A stretch of 64,000 nucleotides of DNA from AP-15 sp963818695 (GTDB lineage Bacteria; Pseudomonadota; Alphaproteobacteria; ATCC43930; CGMCC-115725): assembly GCA_963818695.1 (NCBI GenBank), contig CAWFTG010000008.1, positions 114,854-178,853 of the forward strand, written 5' to 3'. Positions 8,679 through 16,943 of this stretch are shown here, one piece after another; position 1 is the stretch's first letter; the number at the start of each line of letters is the position of its first letter. The translations under genes and the position numbers were made by a program. The notes beneath the pieces are model-generated. The model was not told the origin of the DNA, did no database searches, and worked only from the letters and a program-made list of their open reading frames with translations.

Positions 8679-9412
8679 CACTCCACCTCTCGATCTCTAT
8701 CGCCGCCGCGTTCGGCGGCCGGTGCCTGCGCCGCCCGGTGGCGTTCCCACAAATCCGGCCGGCGCTCGCGGGTCAAGCGCTTCGCTTCGGCCCGGCGCCA
8801 TGCCCGGATGCGTCCATGATCGCCCGACACGAGCACCTCCGGCACAGCGCGCCCTTGCCACAGCTGCGGGCGAGTATATTGCGGAAACTCGAGCAAACCC
8901 TCGGCGAAGCTCTCCTCGGCGACGGCCTCGGTACATCCCACGACACCCGGCAACAATCGTACACAAGCGTCGATCAGGGCAATCGCAGCAGGCTCGCCGC
9001 CCGACAGCACAAAATCACCGAGGCTCACTTCCTCGACGCCATGCGCCTCCAGGACGCGCTCGTCCACCCCCTCGAAGCGGCCGCAGATCAGCCTCACACC
9101 CGGCATCTCAGCAAACCCACGCACCCGCTGTTGCTCGAGCCGCCGGCCGCGCGGCGACAGAAAGATCAGCGGTCCCACCCCGTCAGCGCCGGCGATTGCC
9201 GCATCGAGCACGTCCGGCCGCATCACCATGCCAGGCCCGCCGCCAAACGGCGCGTCGTCGACGGAGCGGTGTTTATCGCCCGCAAAGTCTCGGATGTCCA
9301 CCGTTTCGAGCCGCCACAGCCCCGCTTTCAACGCTTTGCCGGCCAGCGAAAAGGCGAGCGGGCCCGGGAGCATTTCCGGGAAGATCGTCAGTACCGTCGC
9401 GCGCCAAGTCAT
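8678..9412 (-). CDS. trmD: tRNA (guanine-37-N1)-methyltransferase
   Basis: 244 residues. TrmD is a SPOUT enzyme using S-adenosylmethionine to make m1G37, which prevents +1 frameshifting. Seen are LTIFPEMLPGPLAFSLAGKA, VDDAPFGGGPGMVMRPDVL, LICGRFEGVDERV, the knot region SLGDFVLSGGEPAA, and TRPQLWQGRAVPEVLVSGDH. Its start overlaps the rimM stop by four bases (ATGA) and its end touches rplS, giving tight coupling. Confidence 0.96.
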   Translation of the reverse strand: MTWRATVLTIFPEMLPGPLAFSLAGKALKAGLWRLETVDIRDFAGDKHRSVDDAPFGGGPGMVMRPDVLDAAIAGADGVGPLIFLSPRGRRLEQQRVRGFAEMPGVRLICGRFEGVDERVLEAHGVEEVSLGDFVLSGGEPAAIALIDACVRLLPGVVGCTEAVAEESFAEGLLEFPQYTRPQLWQGRAVPEVLVSGDHGRIRAWRRAEAKRLTRERRPDLWERHRAAQAPAAERGGDRDREVE

Positions 9413-10059
9413 GGCTCGTCATCACCCAGCAGCCGCGGACCGTCCAGTAAACCGGGCGGCGGGTCGAGTACGAGCCGGCCCTCGGCCGGCGCGACGATCG
9501 GCACGACTGCCCGAGTGAACGGCACCAGGACGGGCGGTGCGCCGTCACGCGCAAGTTCTAGCGTGTCACCGGCTCCGAAATCGTAGATCGCGCGCACGCG
9601 CCCGACCCGCGTCCCGTCCCCCAATACAGCGTCGAGGCCGATCAGATCGGCGTGATAATATTCCTCGGCTTCGGTTTCCGGCAGAGCCGAGCGGGGGAGA
9701 TAGAGACGCAGCCCGCGCGACGCCTCTGCTTGATCGCGGTCCTCTATACCCGGAAGGCGCGCGATCAGCACGCCCTTTGCGACGCCGCAAAGGTGCAGAT
9801 CGAATTGCCGGCGGCCGGCTTCGTCCTCCAGCGGGCCGTAGCCTGCGATGGCCTCCGGCACCTCGGTAAAGCTTTTGATTCGCAACGCGCCCTGGACGCC
9901 CTGAGGCCCGGTAACGACCCCGACGCAGATCCGCCCTCCTTCGGCTGGATCGGCGCTGTGCGTCCTTCGAGACGGCCGCCTGGTCCTGAGGAGCCGCCGC
10001 AGGCGGCGTCTCGAAGGGGCAGCCTCCTCAGGATGAGGACTTTTTCTCGATGCCATCAA
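9409..10059 (-). CDS. rimM: 16S rRNA processing protein RimM (start unclear)
   Basis: The family core begins at ICVGVVTGPQGVQGALRIK and ends in the PRC-barrel region IYDFGAGDTLELARDG and PLVPFTRAVVPIV-like residues, so RimM, the 30S maturation factor binding S19, is secure. The start is not. The only in-frame ATG upstream (10057-10059) gives a 43-residue Arg-rich extension encoded almost wholly by a family A repeat. A strong AAGGAGGG lies at 9934-9941, immediately before an ATC codon (9928-9930) where a normal RimM would start. Either ATC is used, it is an error for ATG, or the repeat has been co-opted. Confidence 0.9.
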   Translation of the reverse strand: MMASRKSPHPEEAAPSRRRLRRLLRTRRPSRRTHSADPAEGGRICVGVVTGPQGVQGALRIKSFTEVPEAIAGYGPLEDEAGRRQFDLHLCGVAKGVLIARLPGIEDRDQAEASRGLRLYLPRSALPETEAEEYYHADLIGLDAVLGDGTRVGRVRAIYDFGAGDTLELARDGAPPVLVPFTRAVVPIVAPAEGRLVLDPPPGLLDGPRLLGDDEP

Positions 10060-10112
10060 GCACTTTCCTCATGCTGAGGAGCGCCCCGCGGGCGCGTCTC
10101 GAAGCACGCACG
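9958..10112. repeat. Dispersed palindromic repeat, family A, copy 2 (long form)
   Basis: The same outer arms as the other copies (GTGCGTCCTTCGAGACGGCC at the left, GCGTCTCGAAGCACGCACG at the right) and the inner CCTCAGGATGAGG and CCTCATGCTGAGG blocks. This copy is about 35-40 bases longer because an extra inverted segment (CCTGAGGAGCCGCC through GGCGGCGTCTCGAAGG) is nested near the left arm. It fills the rpsP-rimM gap and supplies the only canonical start codon for rimM. Confidence 0.9.
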
Positions 10113-10137
10113 GCCGCGAGGCCAGCTGCCGCAACCC

Positions 10138-10497
10138 TCAGCTTCGGCCGGCCGCGGCGCCTGCCGCCTCTTCGGCGGCCTTCAGCCTCTCCTGCGCCCG
10201 CGCCTTCGGCCGAGATTTGACCGGAGTCTCGCGAACCGGCGGTTTCTCGATCAGCCCGGCGTCGCCGAGGAAGCGCTCGACGCGTTCGGTCGGCAGCGCG
10301 CCGACACCCAGCCAATGCTGGATCCGTTCGGCCTTCAGCGTCACCCGATCGGCATGCGACCGGTCGAGCATCGGATTATACGTTCCGAGCTTTTCGATAA
10401 AGCGGCCGTCGCGGGGACTGCGCGAATCCGTGACGACAATGCTGTAGTAGGGCCGCTTCTTTGCGCCGCCGCGCGCAAGGCGGATTTTCAACGCCAT
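10138..10497 (-). CDS. rpsP: 30S ribosomal protein S16
   Basis: 119 residues. It opens MALKIRLARGGAKKRPYYSIV and continues with DSRSPRDGRFIEKLGTYNP, standard S16 blocks. An Ala/Lys/Arg-rich tail of about 35 residues follows the conserved domain. S16 is needed for 30S assembly, and its neighbour RimM acts in the same process. It lies 15 bases downstream of ffh. Confidence 0.97.
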   Translation of the reverse strand: MALKIRLARGGAKKRPYYSIVVTDSRSPRDGRFIEKLGTYNPMLDRSHADRVTLKAERIQHWLGVGALPTERVERFLGDAGLIEKPPVRETPVKSRPKARAQERLKAAEEAAGAAAGRS

Positions 10498-10512
10498 CCT
10501 GACATCCTCATT

Positions 10513-11913
10513 CTAGTGCGGCAACCCGCCGGGCAGGAGTCCGGCCAACCCGTGTCGCGCCAAGCCCTTGGGACCGAGCTTCTTCATCTTTTTGGTGATG
10601 TCGGCCATATCTTGATACTGTTTCAGGAGCCGGTTGATCTCCTGCACCGAGGTGCCCGACCCCGACGCGATGCGTCGGCGGCGCGAGCCGTTCAGCAGCT
10701 TGGGGTTGCGCCGCTCGCCCTTGGTCATCGACGAGATGATCGCTTCCTGGCGCTTGATGATGCGCTCGTCGATATTGGCCTCGTCCAGCTGCTTCTTCAT
10801 CTTGCCGATCCCGGGCAGCAGCTTGAGCATCCCGCCCATGCCGCCCATCCGGCGGATCTGGCGCAACTGCGCGGCGAGGTCGTCGAGATCGAACCGGCCC
10901 TTTTCCAATTTGGCGGCGAGTTTTTCTGCCTCCTCTTGGTCGACCGTTTCGGCGGCCCTCTCGACCAAGCTGACTACGTCGCCCATCCCGAGGATGCGGC
11001 CGGCAATCCGCTCGGGGTAAAACGGCTCGAGCGCGTCGATGCGTTCGCCGACCCCCATCAGCACGATCGGCCTGCCGGTGATCGCGCGCATCGATAATGC
11101 CGCCCCGCCGCGGGCGTCGCCGTCGACCCGGGTCAGCACGATCCCGGTGATGCCGGCGCGTTCGCCAAAGGCTTTCGCGACATTGACCGCGTCCTGGCCG
11201 GTCATCGCATCGGCGACGAGCAAGGTCTCGTGCGGCGCCGCCAACTCGCGCACGGCCGCAACTTCGAGCATCAGCTCCTCATTGACGTGGAGCCGCCCGG
11301 CCGTGTCGAGGATCACGACGTCGTAGCCCTCGGTACGCCCGGTCTGCAGTGCCCGCCGGGTAATCGCAACCGGCCCTTCGCCCGGCACGATCGGCAGCGA
11401 AACAACACCGATCTGGCGGCCGAGAATAGCCAGCTGCTCCTGCGCCGCCGGCCGCTGCACGTCGAGCGAGGCGAGCAATACCTTCTTGCGGTTTTGCCCC
11501 TTCAGCCGGTTGGCGATCTTTGCCGCGGTCGTCGTCTTGCCGGAGCCCTGCAATCCGACCAGCATGACGGCGACAGGGGAGGGGGCGTTCAGATCGATGC
11601 CGTTGGTCCTGGCAGCGCCTTCACCGCCCCCGGGACCGCCTCCGGGACCGCCTCCGAGCACCTCGACAAGATGGTCGTGGACAATTTTGACGACCATCTG
11701 CGCCGGTGTCACGGACCGCAGCACCTCTTGCCCGAGCGCCTTCTCGCGGATCGCGGCGACAAAGTCCCTGACCACCGGAAGCGCCACATCGGCCTCGAGC
11801 AGCGCGATCCGAATCTCGCGCAAGGCGGTCCCTACATCGGCCTCGGTCAGCGCGCCATGGCGGCGTAGCCGGTCGAACACGTCGCCGAGGCGATCACTGA
11901 GACTGTCGAACAT
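10513..11913 (-). CDS. ffh: Signal recognition particle protein Ffh
   Basis: 466 residues with N, G and M domains in order. The GTPase G1 motif is GLQGSGKTTTAAKIA, followed by DVQRPAAQEQL, DTAGRLH and TRVDGDARGGAALS. The Met-rich M domain includes RRMGGMGGMLKLLPGIGKMKK and SGSGTSVQEIN, which bind 4.5S RNA and signal peptides. A Gly-rich linker (GGGPGGGPGGGEG) between N and G domains is longer than usual. It is the first gene of the ffh-leuB operon; the receptor gene ftsY is in the same window at 15648-16912. Confidence 0.97.
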   Translation of the reverse strand: MFDSLSDRLGDVFDRLRRHGALTEADVGTALREIRIALLEADVALPVVRDFVAAIREKALGQEVLRSVTPAQMVVKIVHDHLVEVLGGGPGGGPGGGEGAARTNGIDLNAPSPVAVMLVGLQGSGKTTTAAKIANRLKGQNRKKVLLASLDVQRPAAQEQLAILGRQIGVVSLPIVPGEGPVAITRRALQTGRTEGYDVVILDTAGRLHVNEELMLEVAAVRELAAPHETLLVADAMTGQDAVNVAKAFGERAGITGIVLTRVDGDARGGAALSMRAITGRPIVLMGVGERIDALEPFYPERIAGRILGMGDVVSLVERAAETVDQEEAEKLAAKLEKGRFDLDDLAAQLRQIRRMGGMGGMLKLLPGIGKMKKQLDEANIDERIIKRQEAIISSMTKGERRNPKLLNGSRRRRIASGSGTSVQEINRLLKQYQDMADITKKMKKLGPKGLARHGLAGLLPGGLPH

Positions 11914-12276
11914 TCCGGTCCTCAGAACTCACTTGCGACAGCAAAAACGCCAGTGCGCGAAACTCGCGGACTGGCGGCCCAGGCCATTACCCGGTGTGTC
12001 GATCACTTCCCTCGGAAGCGCAGCCGGAACGTAGTCTGGGCGGCGCTTTCTGTCAATTGCGGCACCCCGGCTTGTCCCTAGCAGACTTCTTTTTCCCGGC
12101 GCCAGAGACAAGATCGTGTAGGCTCTACCTCCAGGGTCGATCAGCCGATGCCGGGTTACAAGCTGTCCCCCTCTCGCGCCGGCCGGGCGCGGCTTGTAAA
12201 ATCATGGCCTGCGGTTGCACGGGTGGCTGGGATCCAATTTTCGCGACCTCGGACGCGGTCAGTAGCGGAGACAAGG
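11914..12276. other. Divergent intergenic region between ffh and a flavin reductase gene
   Basis: 363 bases without a believable gene. It should hold the promoters for the minus-strand ffh operon and the plus-strand flavin reductase. The only clear structure is a hairpin with a T run, listed separately. I could not assign -35 and -10 boxes with confidence. Confidence 0.5.
11943..11976 (-). terminator. Terminator-like hairpin with T5 run in the ffh leader
   Basis: CGCCAGT at 11948-11954 pairs with ACTGGCG at 11970-11976, and after a single G-G mismatch CGCGA pairs with TCGCG around an AAC loop. Read on the minus strand, the stem is followed directly by TTTTT (complement of 11943-11947). The ffh ATG lies about 30 bases further on. 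No minus-strand gene lies nearby upstream, so an attenuator or leader element is more likely than a gene-end terminator. Function is inferred from structure only. Confidence 0.5.
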
Positions 12277-12915
12277 ATGCATTTCGATCTAGCGCAGATC
12301 CCGGCGACAGACGCCTACAAACTGCTCGTCAGCACGGTGGTGCCACGGCCGATTGCGCTAGCTACGACGGTCGATAGCTCCGGACGCGTCAATGCCGCGC
12401 CGTTCAGCTTTTTCAATGCGGTCAGTTCGGTGCCGCCGGTCGTCGTGCTCGGGATCAGCCCGGGCGCGGCGAGCGAGGACGGCTATAAGGATACCGAACG
12501 CAATATCCGGGATAACGGCGAGTTCGTCGTCAACCTGGTCGATGAGGCCCTTGCCGAGCGGATGAACATCTGTGCCGTCGACTTTCCCGCCGGGACCGGC
12601 GAGCTCAATGAGGCCGGGCTGACGCCGCTTTGCTCGGTCGGCGTCCGCGCGCCGCGGATCGCGCAATCGCCGGTCAGCTTCGAATGCCGCCGGATCACCG
12701 GCGTGTCGCTCGGCCCCTGTTCAATGCTCGAGATCGGCAGGGTCCTCCATATCCACATCCGGGATGATCTGGTCGACCCCGAGAAAATGTACGTGCATAC
12801 CGAAAGGATGCACCTGATCGGCCGCATGCACGGCCGCGGCTGGTATGCCCGGACCAGCGATCTGTTTCTGATGGACCGCCTCGACCTCGAAAGCTGGGAG
12901 GCGAACAAGCGGTAA
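12277..12915 (+). CDS. Flavin reductase-like domain protein (FMN-binding split barrel)
   Basis: About 212 residues from ATG 12277. The N-terminal half has PRPIALATTVDSSGRVNAAPFSFFNAVSSVPP, the flavin reductase-like split-barrel signature, then KDTERNIRDNGEFVVNLVDE. Such proteins bind FMN and serve as flavin reductases for two-component monooxygenases or as esterase-like flavoproteins. ATG 12277 is chosen because homology begins directly after it and an AAGG element precedes it; the open frame extends upstream without similarity. No partner monooxygenase lies nearby, so the role is undefined. Confidence 0.8.
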   Translation: MHFDLAQIPATDAYKLLVSTVVPRPIALATTVDSSGRVNAAPFSFFNAVSSVPPVVVLGISPGAASEDGYKDTERNIRDNGEFVVNLVDEALAERMNICAVDFPAGTGELNEAGLTPLCSVGVRAPRIAQSPVSFECRRITGVSLGPCSMLEIGRVLHIHIRDDLVDPEKMYVHTERMHLIGRMHGRGWYARTSDLFLMDRLDLESWEANKR

Positions 12916-13055
12916 CGAAACACTGCGGCCTCGGTAATCGATTCTCTCGAACACCCCGGGTCCGGCATCGATCCACCTAACGGATACCGCGGATTAGCAG
13001 CACCGATTTGGCGTTCCCCCGTCGTCCAGCTATTGAGAAGGCAGGGGGAACTGCA

Positions 13056-13499
13056 ATGTTGAAGCTGACGATCACCTTTCTCGCGGGTGCGCTCACCTTT
13101 GCGTGCCTGCCGGCGCTCGCCGTGGAACTTCCCGACTACGGTTCGAAGAATTTCAGCCCGTCGGACGACACGCCGAGTTACTTCGCCAACGAGACCGCTC
13201 CCGTGTCCGCCAGGACTGCGGACACAACGGCGCGCGACTGGTCTGCCGTCGATGAGATGGCCCCGGCGCGGCCGACATTCGAGGGCACCCGCTCGGCCCA
13301 TACTAGGGGACGGCATGGTCGATACGCCGTTGGCCAAAGATTTGGCCGACATGAAGCCGGCCGATCGGCGGGCAGAGGGTACTCGACGCATGCCGCGGGC
13401 TGGGGAGGCGGCAAAAGGTACGGGACGACGAGCGCCAAGCATAGCAAATCGAGCGCCAGACACGCGAGCTTCGGTGCGGCGCATTATACGGTGAACTGA
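13056..13499 (+). CDS. Small exported protein of unknown function
   Basis: 147 residues from ATG 13056, with AGGGGGAA just upstream. The N-terminus (MLKLTITFLAGALTFACLPALAVE) is a Sec signal peptide with probable cleavage after ALA. The mature part has no recognised domain: it is Ser/Thr/Asp-rich at first and then very basic, rich in Arg, Gly, His and Ser (GRHGRYAVGQRFGRHE, KRYGTTSAKHSK). It may be a disordered periplasmic protein. Confidence 0.6.
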   Translation: MLKLTITFLAGALTFACLPALAVELPDYGSKNFSPSDDTPSYFANETAPVSARTADTTARDWSAVDEMAPARPTFEGTRSAHTRGRHGRYAVGQRFGRHEAGRSAGRGYSTHAAGWGGGKRYGTTSAKHSKSSARHASFGAAHYTVN

Positions 13500-13577
13500 C
13501 ACCCACAACGCTCTCGTCCGACGCCGGGTCTCTGCGGCGTTGGACACAGCCGTCCGTGCCGCCATATAAGCGGCGCG

Positions 13578-14429
13578 ATGGGGAAAGTCCCGTTTCTCAA
13601 GATGCATGGGCTCGGCAACGATTTTGTCGTGCTAGATTTTCGCCGCGGCGCGATCCCTTTTGGTGTCGAAGGCGCGCGCAGATTGGCGGATCGCCGGACC
13701 GGCATCGGATGTGATCAGGTCATCCTGGTCGAGCCGCCGCGCGATCCCGCGGCCCAGGTCCTGATGCGCATCCGGAATGCCGATGGCAGCGAGGCCGAGG
13801 CCTGCGGCAACGCCACACGGTGCGTTGCCGACCTGCTGTATCGCGAGACCCGGGACTCCCGGGTGCGGATTCAGACCGCGGCGGGTCTGCTCGAAACGGA
13901 GGCGTTGGGCGACGGGTATTTTGCAGTCGATATGGGGCCAGCGCGAACGGCTTGGTACGAGATCCCGCTGGCGCGCGCCATGGACACCGATCGGGTCGAC
14001 TTGACATCGGGTCCGCTGACGGAGGCGGTTTGCACAAACATCGGCAACCCGCACGCGACCTTTTTTGTTGATGACGTCGGCACCATCGATCTCGAAGCGC
14101 TCGGCCCGCCACTCGAACATCACCCGCTGTTTCCGGAACGCGCAAATATCGGTATCGCCGAAATCCGTGATCGTCGCCGCGTCCGGCTGCGCATATGGGA
14201 ACGCGGCGCCGGGATCACCCGGGCTTGCGGCACCGGCGCCTGCGCCGCCCTCGTTGCCGCCCACCGGCGCGGGCTCACAGAGCGCCGCGCCGAGGTCGAA
14301 CTCGATGGCGGCAGCCTCGCAATAGCTTGGCGCGAGGATGGCCACGTGATCATGACAGGGCCGGCAACGCTGAGCTTCGAGGGCGCGTTCGACGCCGATC
14401 TGCTGACGCGGGCTGAGCGTCATGCATGA
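13578..14429 (+). CDS. dapF: Diaminopimelate epimerase
   Basis: 283 residues. It converts LL-diaminopimelate to the meso form for lysine and peptidoglycan. The two catalytic cysteines are visible: Cys76 in EACGNATR and Cys217 in RACGTGAC. KMHGLGNDFV near the start, and NPHATFFVDD, are also characteristic. The start is ATG 13578. Its last eight bases overlap the start of mtaB, and mtaB in turn overlaps ftsY, so the three form one transcript. Confidence 0.96.
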   Translation: MGKVPFLKMHGLGNDFVVLDFRRGAIPFGVEGARRLADRRTGIGCDQVILVEPPRDPAAQVLMRIRNADGSEAEACGNATRCVADLLYRETRDSRVRIQTAAGLLETEALGDGYFAVDMGPARTAWYEIPLARAMDTDRVDLTSGPLTEAVCTNIGNPHATFFVDDVGTIDLEALGPPLEHHPLFPERANIGIAEIRDRRRVRLRIWERGAGITRACGTGACAALVAAHRRGLTERRAEVELDGGSLAIAWREDGHVIMTGPATLSFEGAFDADLLTRAERHA

Positions 14430-15651
14430 CAATGAGGTCATCACGTTCGGCTGCCGGTTGAACGCGTTCGAATCCGAGATCATCCGCGGTGCCGCCACCG
14501 CTGCCGGGCTGACCGGTGCGGTCATCGTCAATACCTGCGCGGTTACCGCCGAGGCCGAGCGGCAAGCGCGGCAGGCGATCCGCCGCGCGCGCCGCCGGCA
14601 CCCCAAGGCAAGGATTATGGTAACGGGCTGCGCCGCCCATCTGTCGCCGGAACGCTATGCCGCGCTGCCCGAAGTGGACCGCGTACTTGACAACCAAGCC
14701 AAGTTGTCGCGGCGTAGCTATCTGCCAAATGAGGCTGCGTCGCCCGATCCGATCGAAACCGCGCCGCACCTGGTCGATGGGTTCGAAGGCAAATGCCGCG
14801 CTTTTCTGCAGGTCCAGCAGGGCTGCGATCACCGCTGCACTTTTTGCATCATACCCTATGCTCGCGGGGCTAGCCGATCGGTCCCGATGGGGGCGATCGC
14901 CGATCAGGCGCGCCGCCTGGTCGCGGCCGGTTACCGGGAGATCGTGCTGACGGGTGTCGATCTGACCGCCTATGGGGCCGACCTGCCCGGAAGGCCCAGC
15001 CTGGGACAGATGGTGAGGCGGCTGCTTGCCGCCGTACCCGAACTGCAGCGTCTGCGCCTCTCCTCCCTCGACCCGGCCGAAATCGACGCTGAACTGTGGC
15101 GGTTGCTGGCCGAAGAAGAGCGGCTGATGCCGCACCTCCACCTCTCATTGCAGGCCGGCGACGACCTGATATTAAAGCGCATGAAGCGGCGCCATTCCCG
15201 CGATCAAGCGGTAGCTGTTGCGCAGCGCGCCCGAGCATTGCGTCCCGAGGTGGCGCTGGGCGCCGACCTGATCGCCGGGTTTCCGACCGAGACCGAGGAG
15301 ATGTTCCGACATACCCTCGACTTGATCGGTGAATGCGGGCTCGCCTTTGTCCATGTGTTCCCCTATAGCGCGCGGTCAGGGACGCCGGCCGCCCGCATGC
15401 CGCAACTGCCCGGAGCGGTGATCAAGGAGCGTGCCGCGGGGCTGCGGGCGGCGGGGGAGGTCGCTCTCACCGCAGAACTCTCCACCCGGATCGGCGGTGA
15501 AACCGATGTCCTGATCGAGCGCCCCGGCATGGGCCGCGCCACCTTTTATGCTCCCGTGAGCTTCTCGGGACCCGATGCCGTGGCGTCGGTCCGGCGCATG
15601 CGCCTTATCGGGGCCAGCGGACGCAATCTTATCGGAGCAGCTGTCCAATGA
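14422..15651 (+). CDS. mtaB: tRNA (N6-threonylcarbamoyladenosine-37-C2)-methylthiotransferase MtaB
   Basis: 409 residues. The UPF0004 domain contributes Cys11 (FGCRLN), Cys40 (NTCAV) and Cys71 (TGCAAH) for one [4Fe-4S] cluster. The radical-SAM triad GCDHRCTFC gives Cys136, Cys140 and Cys143. SLQAGDD, HVFPYSARSGTPAARMPQ and a C-terminal TRAM-like segment complete the MtaB pattern. It converts t6A37 to ms2t6A37. Initiation is inside the dapF end (ATGCATGA) and its stop overlaps the ftsY start (ATGA). Confidence 0.93.
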   Translation: MHDNEVITFGCRLNAFESEIIRGAATAAGLTGAVIVNTCAVTAEAERQARQAIRRARRRHPKARIMVTGCAAHLSPERYAALPEVDRVLDNQAKLSRRSYLPNEAASPDPIETAPHLVDGFEGKCRAFLQVQQGCDHRCTFCIIPYARGASRSVPMGAIADQARRLVAAGYREIVLTGVDLTAYGADLPGRPSLGQMVRRLLAAVPELQRLRLSSLDPAEIDAELWRLLAEEERLMPHLHLSLQAGDDLILKRMKRRHSRDQAVAVAQRARALRPEVALGADLIAGFPTETEEMFRHTLDLIGECGLAFVHVFPYSARSGTPAARMPQLPGAVIKERAAGLRAAGEVALTAELSTRIGGETDVLIERPGMGRATFYAPVSFSGPDAVASVRRMRLIGASGRNLIGAAVQ

Positions 15652-16912
15652 GGTTGTGGAGACGCCCTACTCCTGGACCGGTTCCGGGACCCGCTCCCGG
15701 AGCCGATGCGGTCGCGGAAGACACAGAAAACCTCAAGCCGGAGGCGGGGACGGCAGTTGCGGACTTCCAACCGGCGCCTTCACCCGAACCCGACGCGCCC
15801 GAGAATTCCGCTGCGGAGGCTCCTTCTAGCCATGCGGACCAGGAGGAGCGCAAGCTGTGGAGCGGTGGTTTCTGGCGGCGCGGCGCGCCGTCTGCGCAAC
15901 CGGAACAAGCCGAACCCGCAGAGCCTTCCGAGCCCGGGCCGGCAGAGGCCGCGCCGCCGCCGTTCCTCCCGGGAACACCGAAGCTCAGGAACGCCGCGGC
16001 TGGTTCGCCCGCCTCAAGGCGGGGATGGCGCGCAGCTCGGACCGGCTGAACGCGGGCATCAACACGATCTTCAACCGCCGTCGACTCGATGATGCGGCGC
16101 TGCTCGAGCTCGAAGAGCTGTTGATTGCGAGCGATATGGGTACCGGGATCGCCGCCGAGGTCGCCGAGGAGCTGCGCCGAAGCCGCTTCAACCAAGAGGT
16201 CTCACCCGAGGAGGTCCGCGGCGCGCTTGCCGAGCAGGTGATTCGGCTTGTCGAACCAGTGACGAAGCCGTTGCGGCTGGACCTCAGCCGCAAGCCGTTT
16301 GTCATTCTCGTTGTCGGTGTCAACGGCAGCGGGAAGACGACGACGATCGCCAAGCTCGCCAAGCAATACCGGGACGCGGGACACGATGTGGTGCTCGCAG
16401 CCGGCGACACGTTCCGCGCCGCGGGGGTCGAGCAATTGCAGATCTGGGGCGAGCGGACCGGCTGCCGGGTCGTCGCCAAGCCGCCTGGATCGGATGCAGC
16501 GGGGCTTGCCTTCGAGGCTTTCGAACAAGCGCGCGCCGCGGGCAGCGACATTCTGCTGATCGATACCGCCGGGCGGCTGCACAACAAGGCCAATCTGATG
16601 TCGGAGTTGCAGAAGATCGTCCGCGTCCTGAAGAAAGTCGACCCTAAAGCGCCGCATTCGGTTCTGCTCGTGCTCGACGCAACGACCGGCCAGAACGCGC
16701 ACGCGCAGGCGGAAATCTTTCGTGAGATGGTCGGCGTCACCGGCATCGTCATGACCAAGCTCGACGGCACCGCGCGCGGCGGTGTGCTGGTGTCCTTGGC
16801 CGAAAAATACGGGATTCCGATCCACGCCCTCGGGGTCGGCGAAACCGCCGACGATTTGCGCCCGTTCGAGGCGCGGGCCTATGCGCGCAGCCTGGTCGGG
16901 CTCGAACCCTGA
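15648..16912 (+). CDS. ftsY: Signal recognition particle receptor FtsY (one frameshift)
   Basis: The NG domain is intact: RRGWFARLKAGMARSSDRL, GVNGSGKTTTIAKLA, GDTFRAAGVEQL, DTAGRLHNK, TKLDGTARGG and GVGETADDLRPF. Upstream in another frame, beginning with an ATG overlapping the mtaB stop, lies a Pro/Glu/Ala-rich acidic segment with Trp-Arg patches (LWRR, LWSGGFWRR), as expected of the variable FtsY A domain. The frames join at about 15955-15990 in a CCG-rich run, where one base appears to be missing. Total length would be about 420 residues. An alternative is initiation at GTG 15857, giving a shorter receptor, but the operon overlap favours 15648. FtsY docks SRP (Ffh) at the membrane. Confidence 0.92.
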
Positions 16913-16943
16913 GGCTGATCCCTGGGGCTTGATCCCTGGTCCG

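Noticed and set aside
12483..13607. A 374-codon minus-strand open frame across the flavin reductase and exported-protein genes
   Set aside because: It is Arg-rich, has no similarity, and lies over two plus-strand genes with good starts and motifs.
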